Of a stretch of DNA of 64,000 nt, positions 46,579 through 57,850 are shown piece by piece. The DNA comes from Ligustrum vulgare (lineage: Eukaryota; Streptophyta; Magnoliopsida; Lamiales; Oleaceae). Positions within the stretch are counted from its first letter, which is position 1, and each line of letters starts with the position of its first letter. The translations under genes and the position numbers were made by a program. The DNA lies in the NCBI GenBank assembly GCA_963555705.1, contig OY743170.1:14547096-14611095 (forward strand). Direction: 5' to 3'. The notes under the pieces are model-generated. The model was not told where the DNA came from. It did no database searches and was given only the letters and a program-made list of their open reading frames with translations.

Positions 46579-48632
46579 TCCTTTTGTTGGACAATTTTAT
46601 ATCGAAGGATCAGATTTACCTGTCGGCATATCGCAGTGTGTTTAAAGTATGTTCACAGGATCCTGAGTTAGGTGTAATGAATGGTATCATTACAGTACAA
46701 GGATTTCCAACAAATTAATCCCTCAAAACTTAAGTTAATTTACTGCCTCTAAATGGAATGTGGCCTTGATCGTTGTCAAGTGCTCTCATACACTCCTTCA
46801 ATGCAAGCAATCTATATTGATCTCGGCTTCTTCCATTCTGCACAACATCATGCGGGGTTATAAAAATAAACAGATGGACACAGTCAATAGAATATACATC
46901 TTGAAAACCAAAAGGTTGTTGACAGCATGCATCCAGATACACAATATACATGCCTTTTTGTCTTACCAGATATCTATTTTAAACAGATGACAGAGAGCTT
47001 CCCCTACAACGAAGGGAATGAAAATGATCCATATGTACCTTGTTTGGTTATCGTTATCAGTAGTGTTTGCACCGCGATCACTTCCAGCAAGGTTTATGAA
47101 ACAGAGCTTGCCAACAACTCTTGTGGGTTTGGGTTCACTACCATCAACTGACCTCTTAATAGTAAGCTGAAGAATAGCGTGTGATCGGGACGACTCCTCA
47201 TTTGCACCAATGGTGCATGTACTTCTAGTCGCATTACCTTTTTCAACGAGTTCCTTAATTGTCTCCACATCTGATACTTTGTAATCTTGCAAGCCCAAAA
47301 TACAAACTTGCTGTTTATCGTCCTCTCTCATGCAAAGTTTCCTGAAGAACAGAAGTTCTAAATATCATGAAATTTCAAATATAATATGGCAGTGTCGAAC
47401 AGATATAAAGAGAAAAATAATGCAACGACTTACTTCCTATCACTGAGTAGATCAAAGAGTTTTCCTCCGTATATCTCAAAGAAGCTGGAGAATAATTGAA
47501 ACCCTTGGTTCCTGTAAGTATGGTGAATAAGTCGGAAAATATCCCTAGATGCTTTAAGGGGCAGTGTTTCATAGAATACGTTTTGCCACTTCTTGAATAA
47601 GTTTCCAGGATGCAAGTGGAAAAGAAAATATAAAGGTAAGCGAAATCTCATTAATTAGTGATAAATAAATGAGTAAAAAATGAGATGCGTGATCTCAAAA
47701 GGGACATAAAACTAAAATTCAATCAACTAGAAGAAGATACAATCACAAAATGAGAAGAGCACTTTGTATAATTTAGTTGAATTAACAATTTAATTCCTAT
47801 CATCCTAGAAGCAAGGAGAAAAAGGATAAATGTCAATGAAATTAGGAGGTCTATAAAAACACGTCTAGTATCAACGTATCATTAAGAAAGAAAATGATGC
47901 TTAGAAATGAAAAAAAAAAAAAAAAAAAAAAATCATAATAATAAATCTGAGCAACTGCTTCAATTATAAAGAAATGGGATGATAAACATAATGGCTGGGC
48001 AAGGAAATTCATCTCTCTGTGATTTTAGCATTACGAATTGGAATAATATTTACATAAAATTACTTCTCCAACATGCCATTGATCCTATCACAAAAATGAT
48101 GCCTTTTTCATGACATCCTAGCAATAGGACTGATTGCTTAAATTTGTTCAAGTGGGTAAAGAAGTAGAGAAAATTCATTCAATTAATCTTTTCTGTGTCT
48201 CTTATTGATACCATAGTAACTAGGAGACCAAACACCAAGAAAGAAATCTTGTTAGAATGTCACAGTAGAGTTTGTTTTAGCAATAAAATTCCAAAGTAAA
48301 TGGAGAAGGATCTGTAATTTAAATTATTACATCTGAACTACTAGTTATTTATAAACTTCCATTTTGCGCAAATCAACTAATTGAGCATTTCTACAATCAT
48401 GAAAGACTTCCAATAACTGAATTAGGTAAAAATAGGGCAAAAGCCACAAAACTTCGAAAAAAAAGTTAAATAGAAGAAACAATGCTAAAATGCCAATTTC
48501 CTAAGCCTTGATATAACCAAATCCATCTCAGGTTAAGCCATTACCTACTTTCCCATAAGCAAAGCAAGTTGCTTTGGTGCGTTGGAGAATTATTGGAACA
48601 TTTGTAACGAGTAAACTAATTGATCTCCATTG

Positions 48633-49809
48633 AAAAACTACTTAAAAAGATGTATCTTAAACAACAAAGAAAAACTATCTAACTATCCGATGATAAAAGA
48701 GGAGGATGGGAAAATCTAAAATGTCATCCAGAGCTGAAATGATAAGACTCCATCCTTGGTCAATCCAAATCCAAATCCAAATCCAAACCCAAACCCAAAC
48801 CAAACCCAAATCCAAAAATATATAAAATCAACTAAAATTTGACACAGACTACCTAACTCACACAAAAAAAAAGTAAAAAAAAAAAATAAAAATTCAAGAG
48901 TCTACTCGAATTTAGTACTTATACTCCACCACAATTAAAAGATAACAATAGAGAATTCTTAGTACCACAAAAATATATAAGTTACAATAAAATCAACACA
49001 ATTTAAAGTTTTGCAGTCAAACCATTTCTTAAATAAAAAATAATTAATAAAGACTTAGATCACCTCAATTATATGAACAGAAAAGGATAAAATTCTAAAA
49101 ATCAAAGAGGGCGATACCTCATCAGAGGTGAAGATTGAAGAAATGGATAACTGCCAAAAAATATTAAGAAATATAGAGAGTCAGAGCAAGGAAAAAACCT
49201 GTCATGGTGGCAAGAGAAATTGATGTAGACTGTCGAAGAGAAGCTACAAAGTTCGATCTAAAAAACCATCAAATTATATAGACAACATCTATACATAAAA
49301 CGGAAAATCACATAGAAAGGACAAGGAAGAAAACGAACCAGTGATGCAGAAGTAATGGCTTCACAGCTTCAATGACCCACAGATGTTTCTCCAAAAACGT
49401 GATTGAAATTTGTTAAAATCTAAAATAAAATCAAATGAAAAACTGTAGACCCATAAAAAAAATAGAGGGAAATCAACAAAAAAATTAAAAAAAAATAGAT
49501 GTTTTTATATCCGCTATCTGTTCCTTATTTAAACAGATGTTTTTATATCAACTTTTAACTATAATGTTTTTATATTATCGTTAATTTATTCTGTTTTCTT
49601 CAAAACTAAATTACACGTGAAATTTCAGAGATATATACTTATTTTTAATAATATCAGATTACGCCTTAAAAATAAAATTTTAAATCTATATTTAGAGCGG
49701 ATCGATATAATATTGTTTTATTCTTTCAAAAAAAATCGGGAAAATAAAATAAATGCATAAACATTATAAATGAATTTGAGGCACCACACCATCCAATGGT
49801 AATTTTGAA
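48633..49809. other. AT-rich noncoding with a hexamer tract
   Basis: 48763-48815 is a run of CCAAAT and CCAAAC hexamers, telomere-like but degenerate. Poly-A/T runs are common. 49100-49420 on the minus strand has intron/UTR-like character and could be the far 5' part of the kinesin relic, but no exon was recognised. (A separate A23 run lies at 47910-47932, in the relic's intron.). Confidence 0.4.
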
Positions 49810-49814
49810 GTATC

Positions 49815-50940
49815 TGTAGCGATCGTGAAATTTCTGAATTTATATAAATAAATATTTTATTTGCTAAAAATCGTGTTGCTAAAATTTAACCCATTATTTA
49901 AAATTCACGTACGTCGTTTAGCCAATAAATTCAAAATCTATTTTTAAAATCCAATTTCATTTTTTTAATTTAATTATTTATTTATTCAAATAAAATCACC
50001 AGATAATTTTATTTCAAATTTGAGTTTATCATTCTAATTACACTTCAAATTTTAAATTCATCAATTATCTCTACAAATCATGATCCTATCCAACTCTCAA
50101 TCAAGCAATCTTATCACGAAAATCTTTCTGCAGTTCAAATTCGAAACCAAATCAAAGATTATCTACCCAGCTATTTTACTCCCCTTCACGATCAGAATTA
50201 CCTACGGCCAAGACACAGCATTCAGGTATAATCTTCATAAAATTTCCATTTTCATCTCACCGTCATCACCACCGTGACCAGCATCCACCGAGGCAACCCA
50301 ACGTGAACGAGAACAACGCACCTAATTGCACTGCTTTCTTCCCACAGCAACTCCACCACCTTATAACAAAGAACTAACCACCACCAAACTGCCTTCCATC
50401 ACACACTGATACACAATCCAGCCACTTCATCCCTCAACCTGCACCACCACATAAATTCATCATCTCGACTAAATCAGACTATTACACTGCCTGCAACTAC
50501 CATCCACCGCCAAACGTTAACGAGCCGCAACACTCAGCCTGCGGCACTACCACCACGAAACCACAGAACCGGCCAAATTGCAACCCAAAACAAAACCAAA
50601 CATCAATTTCCCAGCATCCACGATTCACCCTCACCGTGGCCACACCTCGATCGCCACCACAGTCGTCTCCCATAACTCCCCAAAACTCAAATTAAAGGCA
50701 CAAACATACAAACCCAGAAAACCCAATGCTTATTTCACCGCCGTCTTATTTCCGAACCACCGCCGGAAAACCCACGAACAGCCTCGGATTTCCCCTCGGT
50801 TTCGCACCCAGACTCAGCCCAAAATCCATTTTTCTCGCATACCAGTGTACCCTTAGTTCCGTTGAGTCACATTTTCGCCGGCATCGCCGCCGGCGATTGG
50901 ACTTGGAGGAGGGGTTCCGCCCCCTCCATCGCACCCTCGT

Positions 50941-50996
<56 letters not shown>

Positions 50997-52108
50997 CATA
51001 GAGAGAGAGAGAGAAGAGAGAGTGTGATATATATATATAATTTGATTTTTTTTGCCTCTTGGGTCCTCAAGTTTTAAAACTAATTATTTTGATCCCAAAT
51101 CATGTTTTAAAATGTATCAAGTCCAGCCTTAAGTTTTAAACTTATTATTTAGGTCCCAGATTATCTTAAGCAGCATTTTAAATGAGTCCCTTAATTTTTG
51201 AAAAAAACTCTATTTTAGTCCTCAGATTTTAAAATCATTCATTATAAATCCAAGCTTTAGATTTATTTCAAAACTTTAATTTTATTTCAAACTTTGAATT
51301 TCTAGAAACTAATTTAAATTTTATTTTATTTTACCTAGACAAGACGTACGGAGATCTAGAGAACTAAAATATATTTTCCCGCTCAACCACACTAGTAGAG
51401 AATTGAGGTAGACTCGCCCCCATTAATTTGTTTATATTTTAATTGCACGTTATATGCTTCGTGTGACTTATGTGCATTATTTGCATAAGATGAGACGAGA
51501 ATTTATATTTCTTATGAAATATTAGTGTTATGAGCATGCCATAACTTATATGCATTTTAAATGCATGAGACGAGACGAGATTATGATTTTGTTATGCTTT
51601 GACATAACTTATGTGCATTTATTGCATGAGACGAGACTACCCACACCCTATGTTACGAAAGCCTATTATTATGATGAAGTTGTCACTATATGATTGCATG
51701 TTTATGTGTTCAATTTTTATGTAAATTTATTAATCAGCGATGAGTCTACTGAGTATTTCAATGAAATGCTCACCCATTTTTAACAACAATTGCAGATATC
51801 GGATATGGAGGCGAATGATGCGCAGGATGTGGTATTAATATTTGAATAAGTAGATTGCATTATTATTTCAGTTGAATAATCGCATTTTGAGAAATGTTGA
51901 GATTTTGAACGGTTTGCTTTATTTGGAAATGTTTTAGCAAATATTATTTCCGTAAATTGGTGAATATTTAAAGTTTGTCAATTTTTGAATTTATTTAAAT
52001 AAATCTTTCCAATTAGAAATGTTATTTTATTCCGCATAATATTATTTCAAAAAAATTAAACGTCTCGATGACGTGACGAGTCGGGCAATTAGAACCCGGG
52101 GCGTCACA
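49815..52108 (+). mobile_element. 2.3-kb solo LTR, gypsy-like
   Basis: It starts TGTAGCGATCGTGAAATTTC and ends CCCGGGGCGTCACA, flanked by identical GTATC (49810-49814, 52109-52113). There is no primer site, coding region or second LTR, so it is a solo LTR left by recombination. The orientation is inferred from the TG..CA polarity and the GGGGCGTCACA end common in plant gypsy LTRs. It contains a GC-rich section (about 50230-50940), a (CT)n tract and a TATATATATATAA near 51029. Confidence 0.88.
50942..51024. repeat. (CT)n followed by (GA)n
   Basis: About 26 CT units and, after six bases, a broken GA run, together a self-complementary tract within the solo LTR. The ORFs rich in serine/leucine or arginine/glutamate here are artefacts of it. 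Confidence 0.95.
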
Positions 52109-53284
52109 GTATCTATCATCATGCATATTTAAAGGGTCACTAGTACAAAAAATCCAAAAAAAAAAAAACAAATTAGCGCCTGTAAAAAATGCGGTGGCAA
52201 ATTTGTAAATAAGTTTTTACCAAAGGCGTCGGTTGTTTTCTGACAACCGACGCCAATTGAATGGCCCAAGTATGGGCGTCGGTTCTTACATAAGAACCAA
52301 CGCCTATGCTTCAGTTATAGGCGCCGGTTCTTTGAAGGAACTGACGCTTTTTGATAAAAGGCGTCGGTTCTTATGTAAGAACTGACGCCCATACTTCGCG
52401 TTATATTCCACGCTTCAATCAATTTTTCAGAAACTCTCTTTCCCCAAATCGGCTGCTCACCCTAGCTCTATTCTCACGTTGTCGGGCGCCACCATCCGGC
52501 GAACTCACCAACACACATCACAAATCTGACCGGCAACCACCTTCATAGCACCTCCAAACTCGACCGCCACAGCCCCTGCGCACCACCAGCCCCGCGCGCC
52601 ACCACCTTCTGCGAGCCACCCCACCTCAGCGTGCCACCCAGCCCAGCCCGCCACCAACACTATCCCCACCGTACCCAGCTAGCCACCACCACCCACCCCA
52701 CAAGGTCCACCACTTCAAATTTTAAATTATTTGTATGTTTTGCGAATTTGGCAAAGTAAACTTTCCAATAACTTCAGATTTACTCTTTCATTTACTTCTT
52801 TGAACAGGGCCGGTGGGTTTACAGTAACCTCCCTATAGACAAATTCATTACTCTCAAAGTCAAAAGTCTCACAACCACTCTATAGGTACAATGAAATTTT
52901 TTTAGTCATTGAAGTTAGATTCTTTATTTGATGTCCTCGATGTCGAACTTTTCTTTTTATTTTTATAGCTTATTATAGTGAGCTGATTATCTAATGAGTT
53001 TGATGTCACTCTTGTTTACTTGTTTCAATGGCATCTGAATATATAACTTGTTATCTTTCTTGCTTTTTTTGATACTTGAGTTTAATATTGTGATTAATAT
53101 ATTTATGCTTATTCTATATTTATAATCTATAACTGTATAAACAATGTTTTGAGGCTAATTAATTATTAGATAAATGTTTTAGGGGTCATTGAATTGCAAG
53201 ATGAATATTTTAGGGCTCATTAAATTATAAGCTTAGCCAGGGAAGTATAAGAATTTTCCATGTTAATGACTTTATGTATTGCAG

Positions 53285-53847
53285 GAGTATGCTGACATGC
53301 TGAAGATCAAGATGCATTTTTTAAAGATGATGCCGAAGCCCATGCTAAACTCATCAACCTTGGAGCAAAACTTGAGCCTCCTGAGTTTTTTCTTTCATTA
53401 CTCAACTTATAATAGGTCTCATTTGCTGTATTATTTTGAGCCTAATTATAGGTTGCAGGATTTATCGAATTTGGATACGCTCATTAAGCTGATAATACCA
53501 CTTTCCTCAAAACTACATTTTCACAAATATTTCAAAATTATTTCTATATTTGCTCAAACATTCATTTACCTATCTATGTTTTCTCCCCATTAAATTTTCA
53601 AATCTAACTACTTTAATTTAGTTCCCCCTGATTTAAAATATTTTTCTCTGATCCATATATTTTGGTCACCTTGACTATAGAGTATATGAAGGTTTTCTCA
53701 TTATCTATGTTGTGTTTCACCTATCATTTGGAAAATTACATCAAACAAATGTCTTGTTTACTTTTCTGGACAGGATTTCTCATTAGATGATGGTTCCCAC
53801 GATCTCAACCAGAAAAGTTTGTGGCAGTCAAATATTCAAAAGGAAAG
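53285..53847 (+). pseudogene. APX: Captured chloroplast-type ascorbate peroxidase exons
   Basis: Ascorbate peroxidase reduces hydrogen peroxide with ascorbate. Exon 1 follows TTGCAG at 53281-53284 and, after an 8-base tandem duplication (CATGCTGA) that shifts the frame, reads [17 protein letters not shown] and [10 protein letters not shown]. This is the end of the catalytic domain of stromal/thylakoid forms. Exon 2, after GGACAG at 53768-53773, reads FSLDDGSHDLNQ and, one frame over, KFVAVKYSKGK, the segment joining the catalytic domain to the chloroplast C terminus. The heme-binding part is absent. The assignment is from memory of the family, without alignment. Confidence 0.72.
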
Positions 53848-54017
53848 TCTATAATTGTTAGTTGCTTATACACTACCAAATATGGAATGAGCGAAATTGC
53901 ATATTTTTTGTCCCAGTAAAAGTTCTAAATAAAAGATCACATTAATGCACTTCTTTATTTTATTTCATGTTTCACTATAATGGAGATTTTATTTATTTAT
54001 TTTTTGTGCTGTTTTAG

Positions 54018-54274
54018 GGAAAACAACATTTGTAAAGAGGTATCTCACTGGTAGAAGAAATATGAGCGTAAGCCTGCTTGATAAGTTATGCTTCAATATG
54101 ATATTTTCTCAGCCTCCTTTTTCTTTTCTTAATTAACTATTTTTATATGGGTATAGCAACCATTGGTGTGGAAGTTCATCCCTTGGATTTCTTCACAAAC
54201 TATGGAATGATCGAGTTTTATTGTTGGGACACAGCTGGTAAGGTGAAATTTGGTGGCCTCAGGGATGGATATTA
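54018..54274 (+). pseudogene. RAN: Captured Ran GTPase exons
   Basis: Ran drives nucleocytoplasmic transport. Exon a (54018-54067, after TTTTAG, before GTAAGC) encodes the P-loop end and helix 1: KTTFVKR.LTG in canonical form, here with a 1-base loss and a 7-base loss. Exon b (54157-54274, after GTATAG, before GTAAGT) reads [16 protein letters not shown], then FYCWDTAG and KFGGLRDGY. The catalytic glutamine after DTAG is lysine here. Introns are kept, so capture was from genomic DNA. The first and last exons are missing. Confidence 0.92.
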
Positions 54275-54884
54275 GTAAGTAACATTTACTAAGATGTGAC
54301 AAAACTGTTAAATGTTATTTTCAATTAGGTTAGGAACTTTGCATTCTCTTTCATATTTTCCAAGGATGAGCTAAGTTATTGGTTTTCTTCCTCAATGTTT
54401 ACACATTTTATACTGAACGTTATCGAATCTAGTTTTACGTGATTGCATTGGCAAGTTTTATTGCATATTAATCAATCTAATTTTTATATATTTTCACGTT
54501 ATCTGCGAGTCGATTTGAAATGTTCAGCTGCTTCTGTTTTATATAATTTTTTGATGTGTACATGATTGTTATAGTTTATATAGGTATATAAGGGAAATAT
54601 AAATAAACGAAAAAAAAAAAATTAGTAAAAGGCGTCGGTTGTTATTCAAAAATCGACGCCTTAAGCTTTTTAAAGGCGTCGGTTGTTAACAACCGACGCC
54701 TTTAGTTGAGATAAGGCGTCGGTTGTTACTTAACAACCGACGCCTTTAATGAACTTAAGGCGTCGGTTTACAACCGACGCCTTAAGTATGCACTTTTAGC
54801 GTCGCTACTAAAGGCGTCTCCTGTACAACCGACGTCTTTTCTGCTTTACAACCGACGCCTTTAACTCTTAATGTACTAGTGGGT

Positions 54885-56667
54885 GTTTTTCCTCTCCCAT
54901 CCCACATAACTTTCGATGTGGGAAGGAAACTCTGTATTTTTTTTTTTTTTTTTATTTCTTTTTTAGTTAAATGTTAACTTAATTGTGTAATTGTTAAAGA
55001 CGGTCACCATGTTGACTGTTTAAAAAAAAAGTTGTTATAATATTTTGCTTATTTTATTAAAATTAATAATTCTAAAATGTAAAAAATAATGTTAGTATGA
55101 TATTTTATATTGTATTTTCATTTGATTTTTATGTAAAATTTTATTTAATGTTTTAAAAATAATTAAATAAGTAAATGTTATTTTATTTGTAAAATAACTT
55201 ATTTTATAGAAAAAATTTTAATTTTTGGAATAATTATTAATTTTTTAATTGATACCATTTTGACCCTTGACCAGTTACATTTTTCGAGTCGAACTGATTT
55301 CCAATTTTCTGAACACTGATATTTACATAAAACTCTTGCTAAGTATATTAGGTTAACCAAGATTCTGAAAAATAAATAAAATTTGTGGTGCCCATAAATC
55401 AACCTCGCGACTGCGTTGTGTATTGTTAATGCAATATGCAGCCAAGGAAAGCGATTTTCCTTCTTTTCGGCTTCTAAAAGTTGGTCTTCATTTAATTGCA
55501 CGCTCAATCCTTCAAGTTTCTGTCTTATTCAGTTGTGTCCTTATAATTTGACTTTCATTTCAATTTGACCTCTTTTTTATTTGCAGCTCAAGTCCTTCAG
55601 TTTTTTAAAGTTTGCACTTTAATCCCCACTTTGTCCTTTTTGTATGTTTCCACCAGAAAGGAAAGAAGGTGAGAGGGGAGCCTCTACCATGAAAAGAATA
55701 GGTTTATATTAATTCGATTTCAGTCTATTTTTTTCGTTTTATCTTCAATTGCATCTAAAATTGAGTTTTTCCTAAAACAAACAAAATCATCAACACATAA
55801 TTTAGTAGTATCACATCCTAAAATACTTATGATTATCTAAATCTAAGGTCAAGATAAGTACGAAAAAAACATACTTGTCATTGACATTTTGCGCAACATA
55901 GTTGGATAGGAAAAAAGAATGTAGACAAGAGTTTAATCAAATCCTCTTTTCCTCCGAAACCCCTTGTCTTTTTTAAAGCCAAAATATATGTTTAATTTAG
56001 TGTCACGCCAATATAATCATCTTTTGTCGATTCTAAAGTAAACACATCTTTTTTAAGGTTTAAAGACAGATTATTTATCTATGTTTATTTTACTTTAGTT
56101 CACTTTGAAAGTTTTCTTATTCTTCAACTTTACAATTTTTTTTTTTTTTTTTTTCCTTTTCTGGATAGGAATGCTTGATTACTAAAATCAAAGTGAGAAA
56201 AAGCTTTTTCTTTCACAAAACACATCACAAAGCATGAAAAGTAGTGCTTATTTTTGTTATTTCTTAGAGAAGATTTTTTGTTTTTTTTTTTTTTTTTGTT
56301 TTTTTTTTGACGTTCTATAGCCCAAAAAAAAGGTTGTTCTTCCTTTGCGCAACCATTACGTTATGGATCAAATTCATACATTAATCATCTTCCTATAAAA
56401 TAATTATTTAGGGGAATAATTATACAACGATAAATTCTCATTCCCAACCAAGTTAGAACATGAAATATTTTAAACGATATAAAGATGAAAATTAAACTGG
56501 TTTTTATAGCTAATAGTTTGAATAAAAGCTATTTTTGGATGAGGATGCTTTTTCATAAAAATTACGCAAACAATGTAGAGATGAAATATATTTTATGTGG
56601 CTAGGTCTAAAGGACTCTTTATTTGTTTCTTCTATGGGAGAGGATGAAGTGCATCTTTAACTATTTT
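54885..56667. other. Noncoding, scattered transposon debris
   Basis: Around 55260-55317 on the minus strand a stretch (CAGTGTTCAGAAAATTGGA, GGTCAAGGGTCAAAAT) matches one end of the family-3 hAT MITEs; the other end is not found. 55500-55640 has repeated TCCTTCAAGTT/TCCTTCAGTT phrases like retroelement leaders. Long T-runs lie at 56130-56155 and 56280-56310. No gene is supported. Confidence 0.4.
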
Positions 56668-56819
56668 GCCTCCGTTTGATAGCAGTACTGTAGTGGTTTA
56701 TAAACTAATTTATTTATAATTTGAGATAAGATATGTGGTTAAAAAGTGGAGAGAAATGCCTGTGATTAAAAAGTGATTTGAAAATCGTCTGATTTATAAA
56801 CCGTTTACCAAACAGAGGC
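56668..56819. mobile_element. Small Tourist-like MITE
   Basis: 152 bp, ends GCCTCCGTTTG and CAAACAGAGGC. The interior is shared with 20659-20810 and 23800-23947. Confidence 0.8.
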
Positions 56820-56901
56820 TTCACTTGCTCTTTCAAAGATTCAGTCAAAGATAATGGAAGGAGTTTAATTAACATTCGTTTTCCGTCACGAAGGAGGTAA
56901 C

Positions 56902-57422
56902 TGTGGAAAATAAAGACATTTTTGTTGAATTTGGTAAGCCACCATTAGCCAACAATTTAGTCTATGTTCACACCTATTTGGTAAGTCACCATTAGCCTAC
57001 AATCTAATCTATGTTCACACCTATTTTTCTTCCATCCATTGTTGATTTTTTGTCCAAACTTTCCCTATAAATAGAGGGCAAAACCTCAATGGAAAATGCA
57101 CCAAGTAGAGAGGAAGATAGAGAGTGAAAGTAGTAGAGAGACATTTGTGAGTAGTGAGAAATATTAGAGAGAAATAAATTATTTTCTCCTAAGTATTTTC
57201 CTACCTTGTTTTCTCCTATTACAAGAGAGGTTAAATATTGTTATCTCCTTGTATTTAGAGAGAAGGTTATTGTAATTCTCCTACTATAGTGAAATCCTCC
57301 TATACTTGCCCGTGGACGTAGCCATTATTGGTGAACCACGTAAATACTTGTGTTCCATTATTACCGCATTTTCTCAATTCCACTATACTTGCTGACCAAC
57401 GCGATCCACGCCTTTCCTAACA
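56902..57422 (+). repeat. 5' LTR of the young copia element
   Basis: TGTGGAAAAT to CCTTTCCTAACA. It contains a diverged direct repeat of about 52 bp (TTGGTAAGYCACCATTAGCC.. near 56935 and 56983), a TATAAATA box at 57066-57073 and GAGAG-rich leader DNA. Confidence 0.97.
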
Positions 57423-57424
57423 AG

Positions 57425-57436
57425 TGGTATCAGAGC
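57425..57436 (+). other. Primer binding site
   Basis: TGGTATCAGAGC, complementary to initiator tRNA-Met, two bases after the LTR. Confidence 0.95.
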
Positions 57437-57580
57437 CTGGTTACATCTTTTGAAATTCTTAGTATGCTCTGTGGTTGCAGCTTTGTCTGATCTTCCACAT
57501 CAGAAAATATTTCTTGAGATTGTTTTGCGTAGGGTTGGTGTTCACTATCACTCGGTATTATTACCAAGTCGTGAACAAAA

Positions 57581-57850
57581 ATGGCAGCAAAGTATGAGGT
57601 TGAAAAGTTCAATGGGAACAATTTCTCGTTATGGAAAATGAGAATAAAAGCAGTTTTGAGAAAAGATAACTGTTTGGCGGCAATTGGAGAGAGACCCGCG
57701 GATATCACTGACGATGGCAAGTGGAACGAGATGGTTAGCAATGCAATTGCTAATCTGCACTTAGCACTAGATGATGGAGTCAACTACAGTGACAGACCAC
57801 ATCAACACCCTCAACACTCTATTTTCACAGCTCACATCAATGGGCCATAA
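57581..57850 (+). pseudogene. Copia gag 5' part, frameshifted by deletion
   Basis: Gag normally forms the virus-like particle. This frame starts MAAKYEVEKFNGNNFSLWKM, the usual start of this gag family, and continues to NLHLALDDG. There the family's next segment, roughly 45 residues by memory, is missing, and the following gag sequence (ESTTVTDHINTLNTLF) lies in another frame. The join falls in a GATGATGGA microhomology near 57768-57776, so a small deletion by end joining or template switching is likely. The codons after the join are out-of-frame and end at 57850. No programmed frameshift is known at this place in copia elements. Confidence 0.88.

Larger units (their letters stand above)
41575..48632 (-). 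pseudogene. Kinesin-13 motor protein, broken multi-exon copy
   Basis: Kinesin-13s are microtubule-depolymerising motors, in plants also shaping cell walls and trichomes. Five exon-like blocks read on the minus strand: 48632-48545 (QRTKATCFAYG, ending in the P-loop), 47592-47434 (SGKTYSM, then after a 1-base loss SRDIFRLIHHTYRNQGFQL and EIYGGKLFDLL), 47341-47039 (MREDDKQQVCILGLQD, NEESSRSHAILQLTIKRS, DNDNQT), 46837-46620 (LLALKECMRALDNDQGHIPF, then [14 protein letters not shown]) and 41916-41575 (SLSKWSNSKKDVLSL to LNALLK). GT and AG borders are preserved at most introns. Lesions are two TAA codons near 46731 and 46716, frameshifts at the P-loop exon and before LLALKE, and two stops in the last block. 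The N terminus and coiled-coil tail are absent. A copia element occupies the fourth intron. Confidence 0.93.
52138..54881 (+). mobile_element. Non-autonomous CACTA element carrying captured gene exons
   Basis: Ends are CACTAGTACAAAAA and TGTACTAGTG, flanked by GGT on both sides (52135-52137, 54882-54884), the 3-bp duplication of CACTA elements. Both subterminal regions hold many GGCGTCGGTT units in both orientations (52215-52400 and 54630-54862). No transposase is present. Inside, all on the plus strand, are two ascorbate peroxidase exons, two Ran GTPase exons and a GC-rich, exon-like stretch at 52430-52720 that I cannot identify. Confidence 0.95.

Noticed and set aside
46730..47151. Plus-strand ORFs at 46760-46990 and 46927-47151
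   Set aside because: Antisense shadows of the kinesin-13 exons, which are clearly conserved on the minus strand.
48763..48815. Interstitial telomere repeat
   Set aside because: The hexamers are CCAAAT/CCAAAC, not the plant telomere unit, and the tract is short and degenerate.
50578..51077. Overlapping ORFs on both strands in the GC-rich and (CT)n part of the solo LTR
   Set aside because: They are composition artefacts within a defined LTR. The translations are Ser/Leu or Arg/Glu repeats with no family resemblance.
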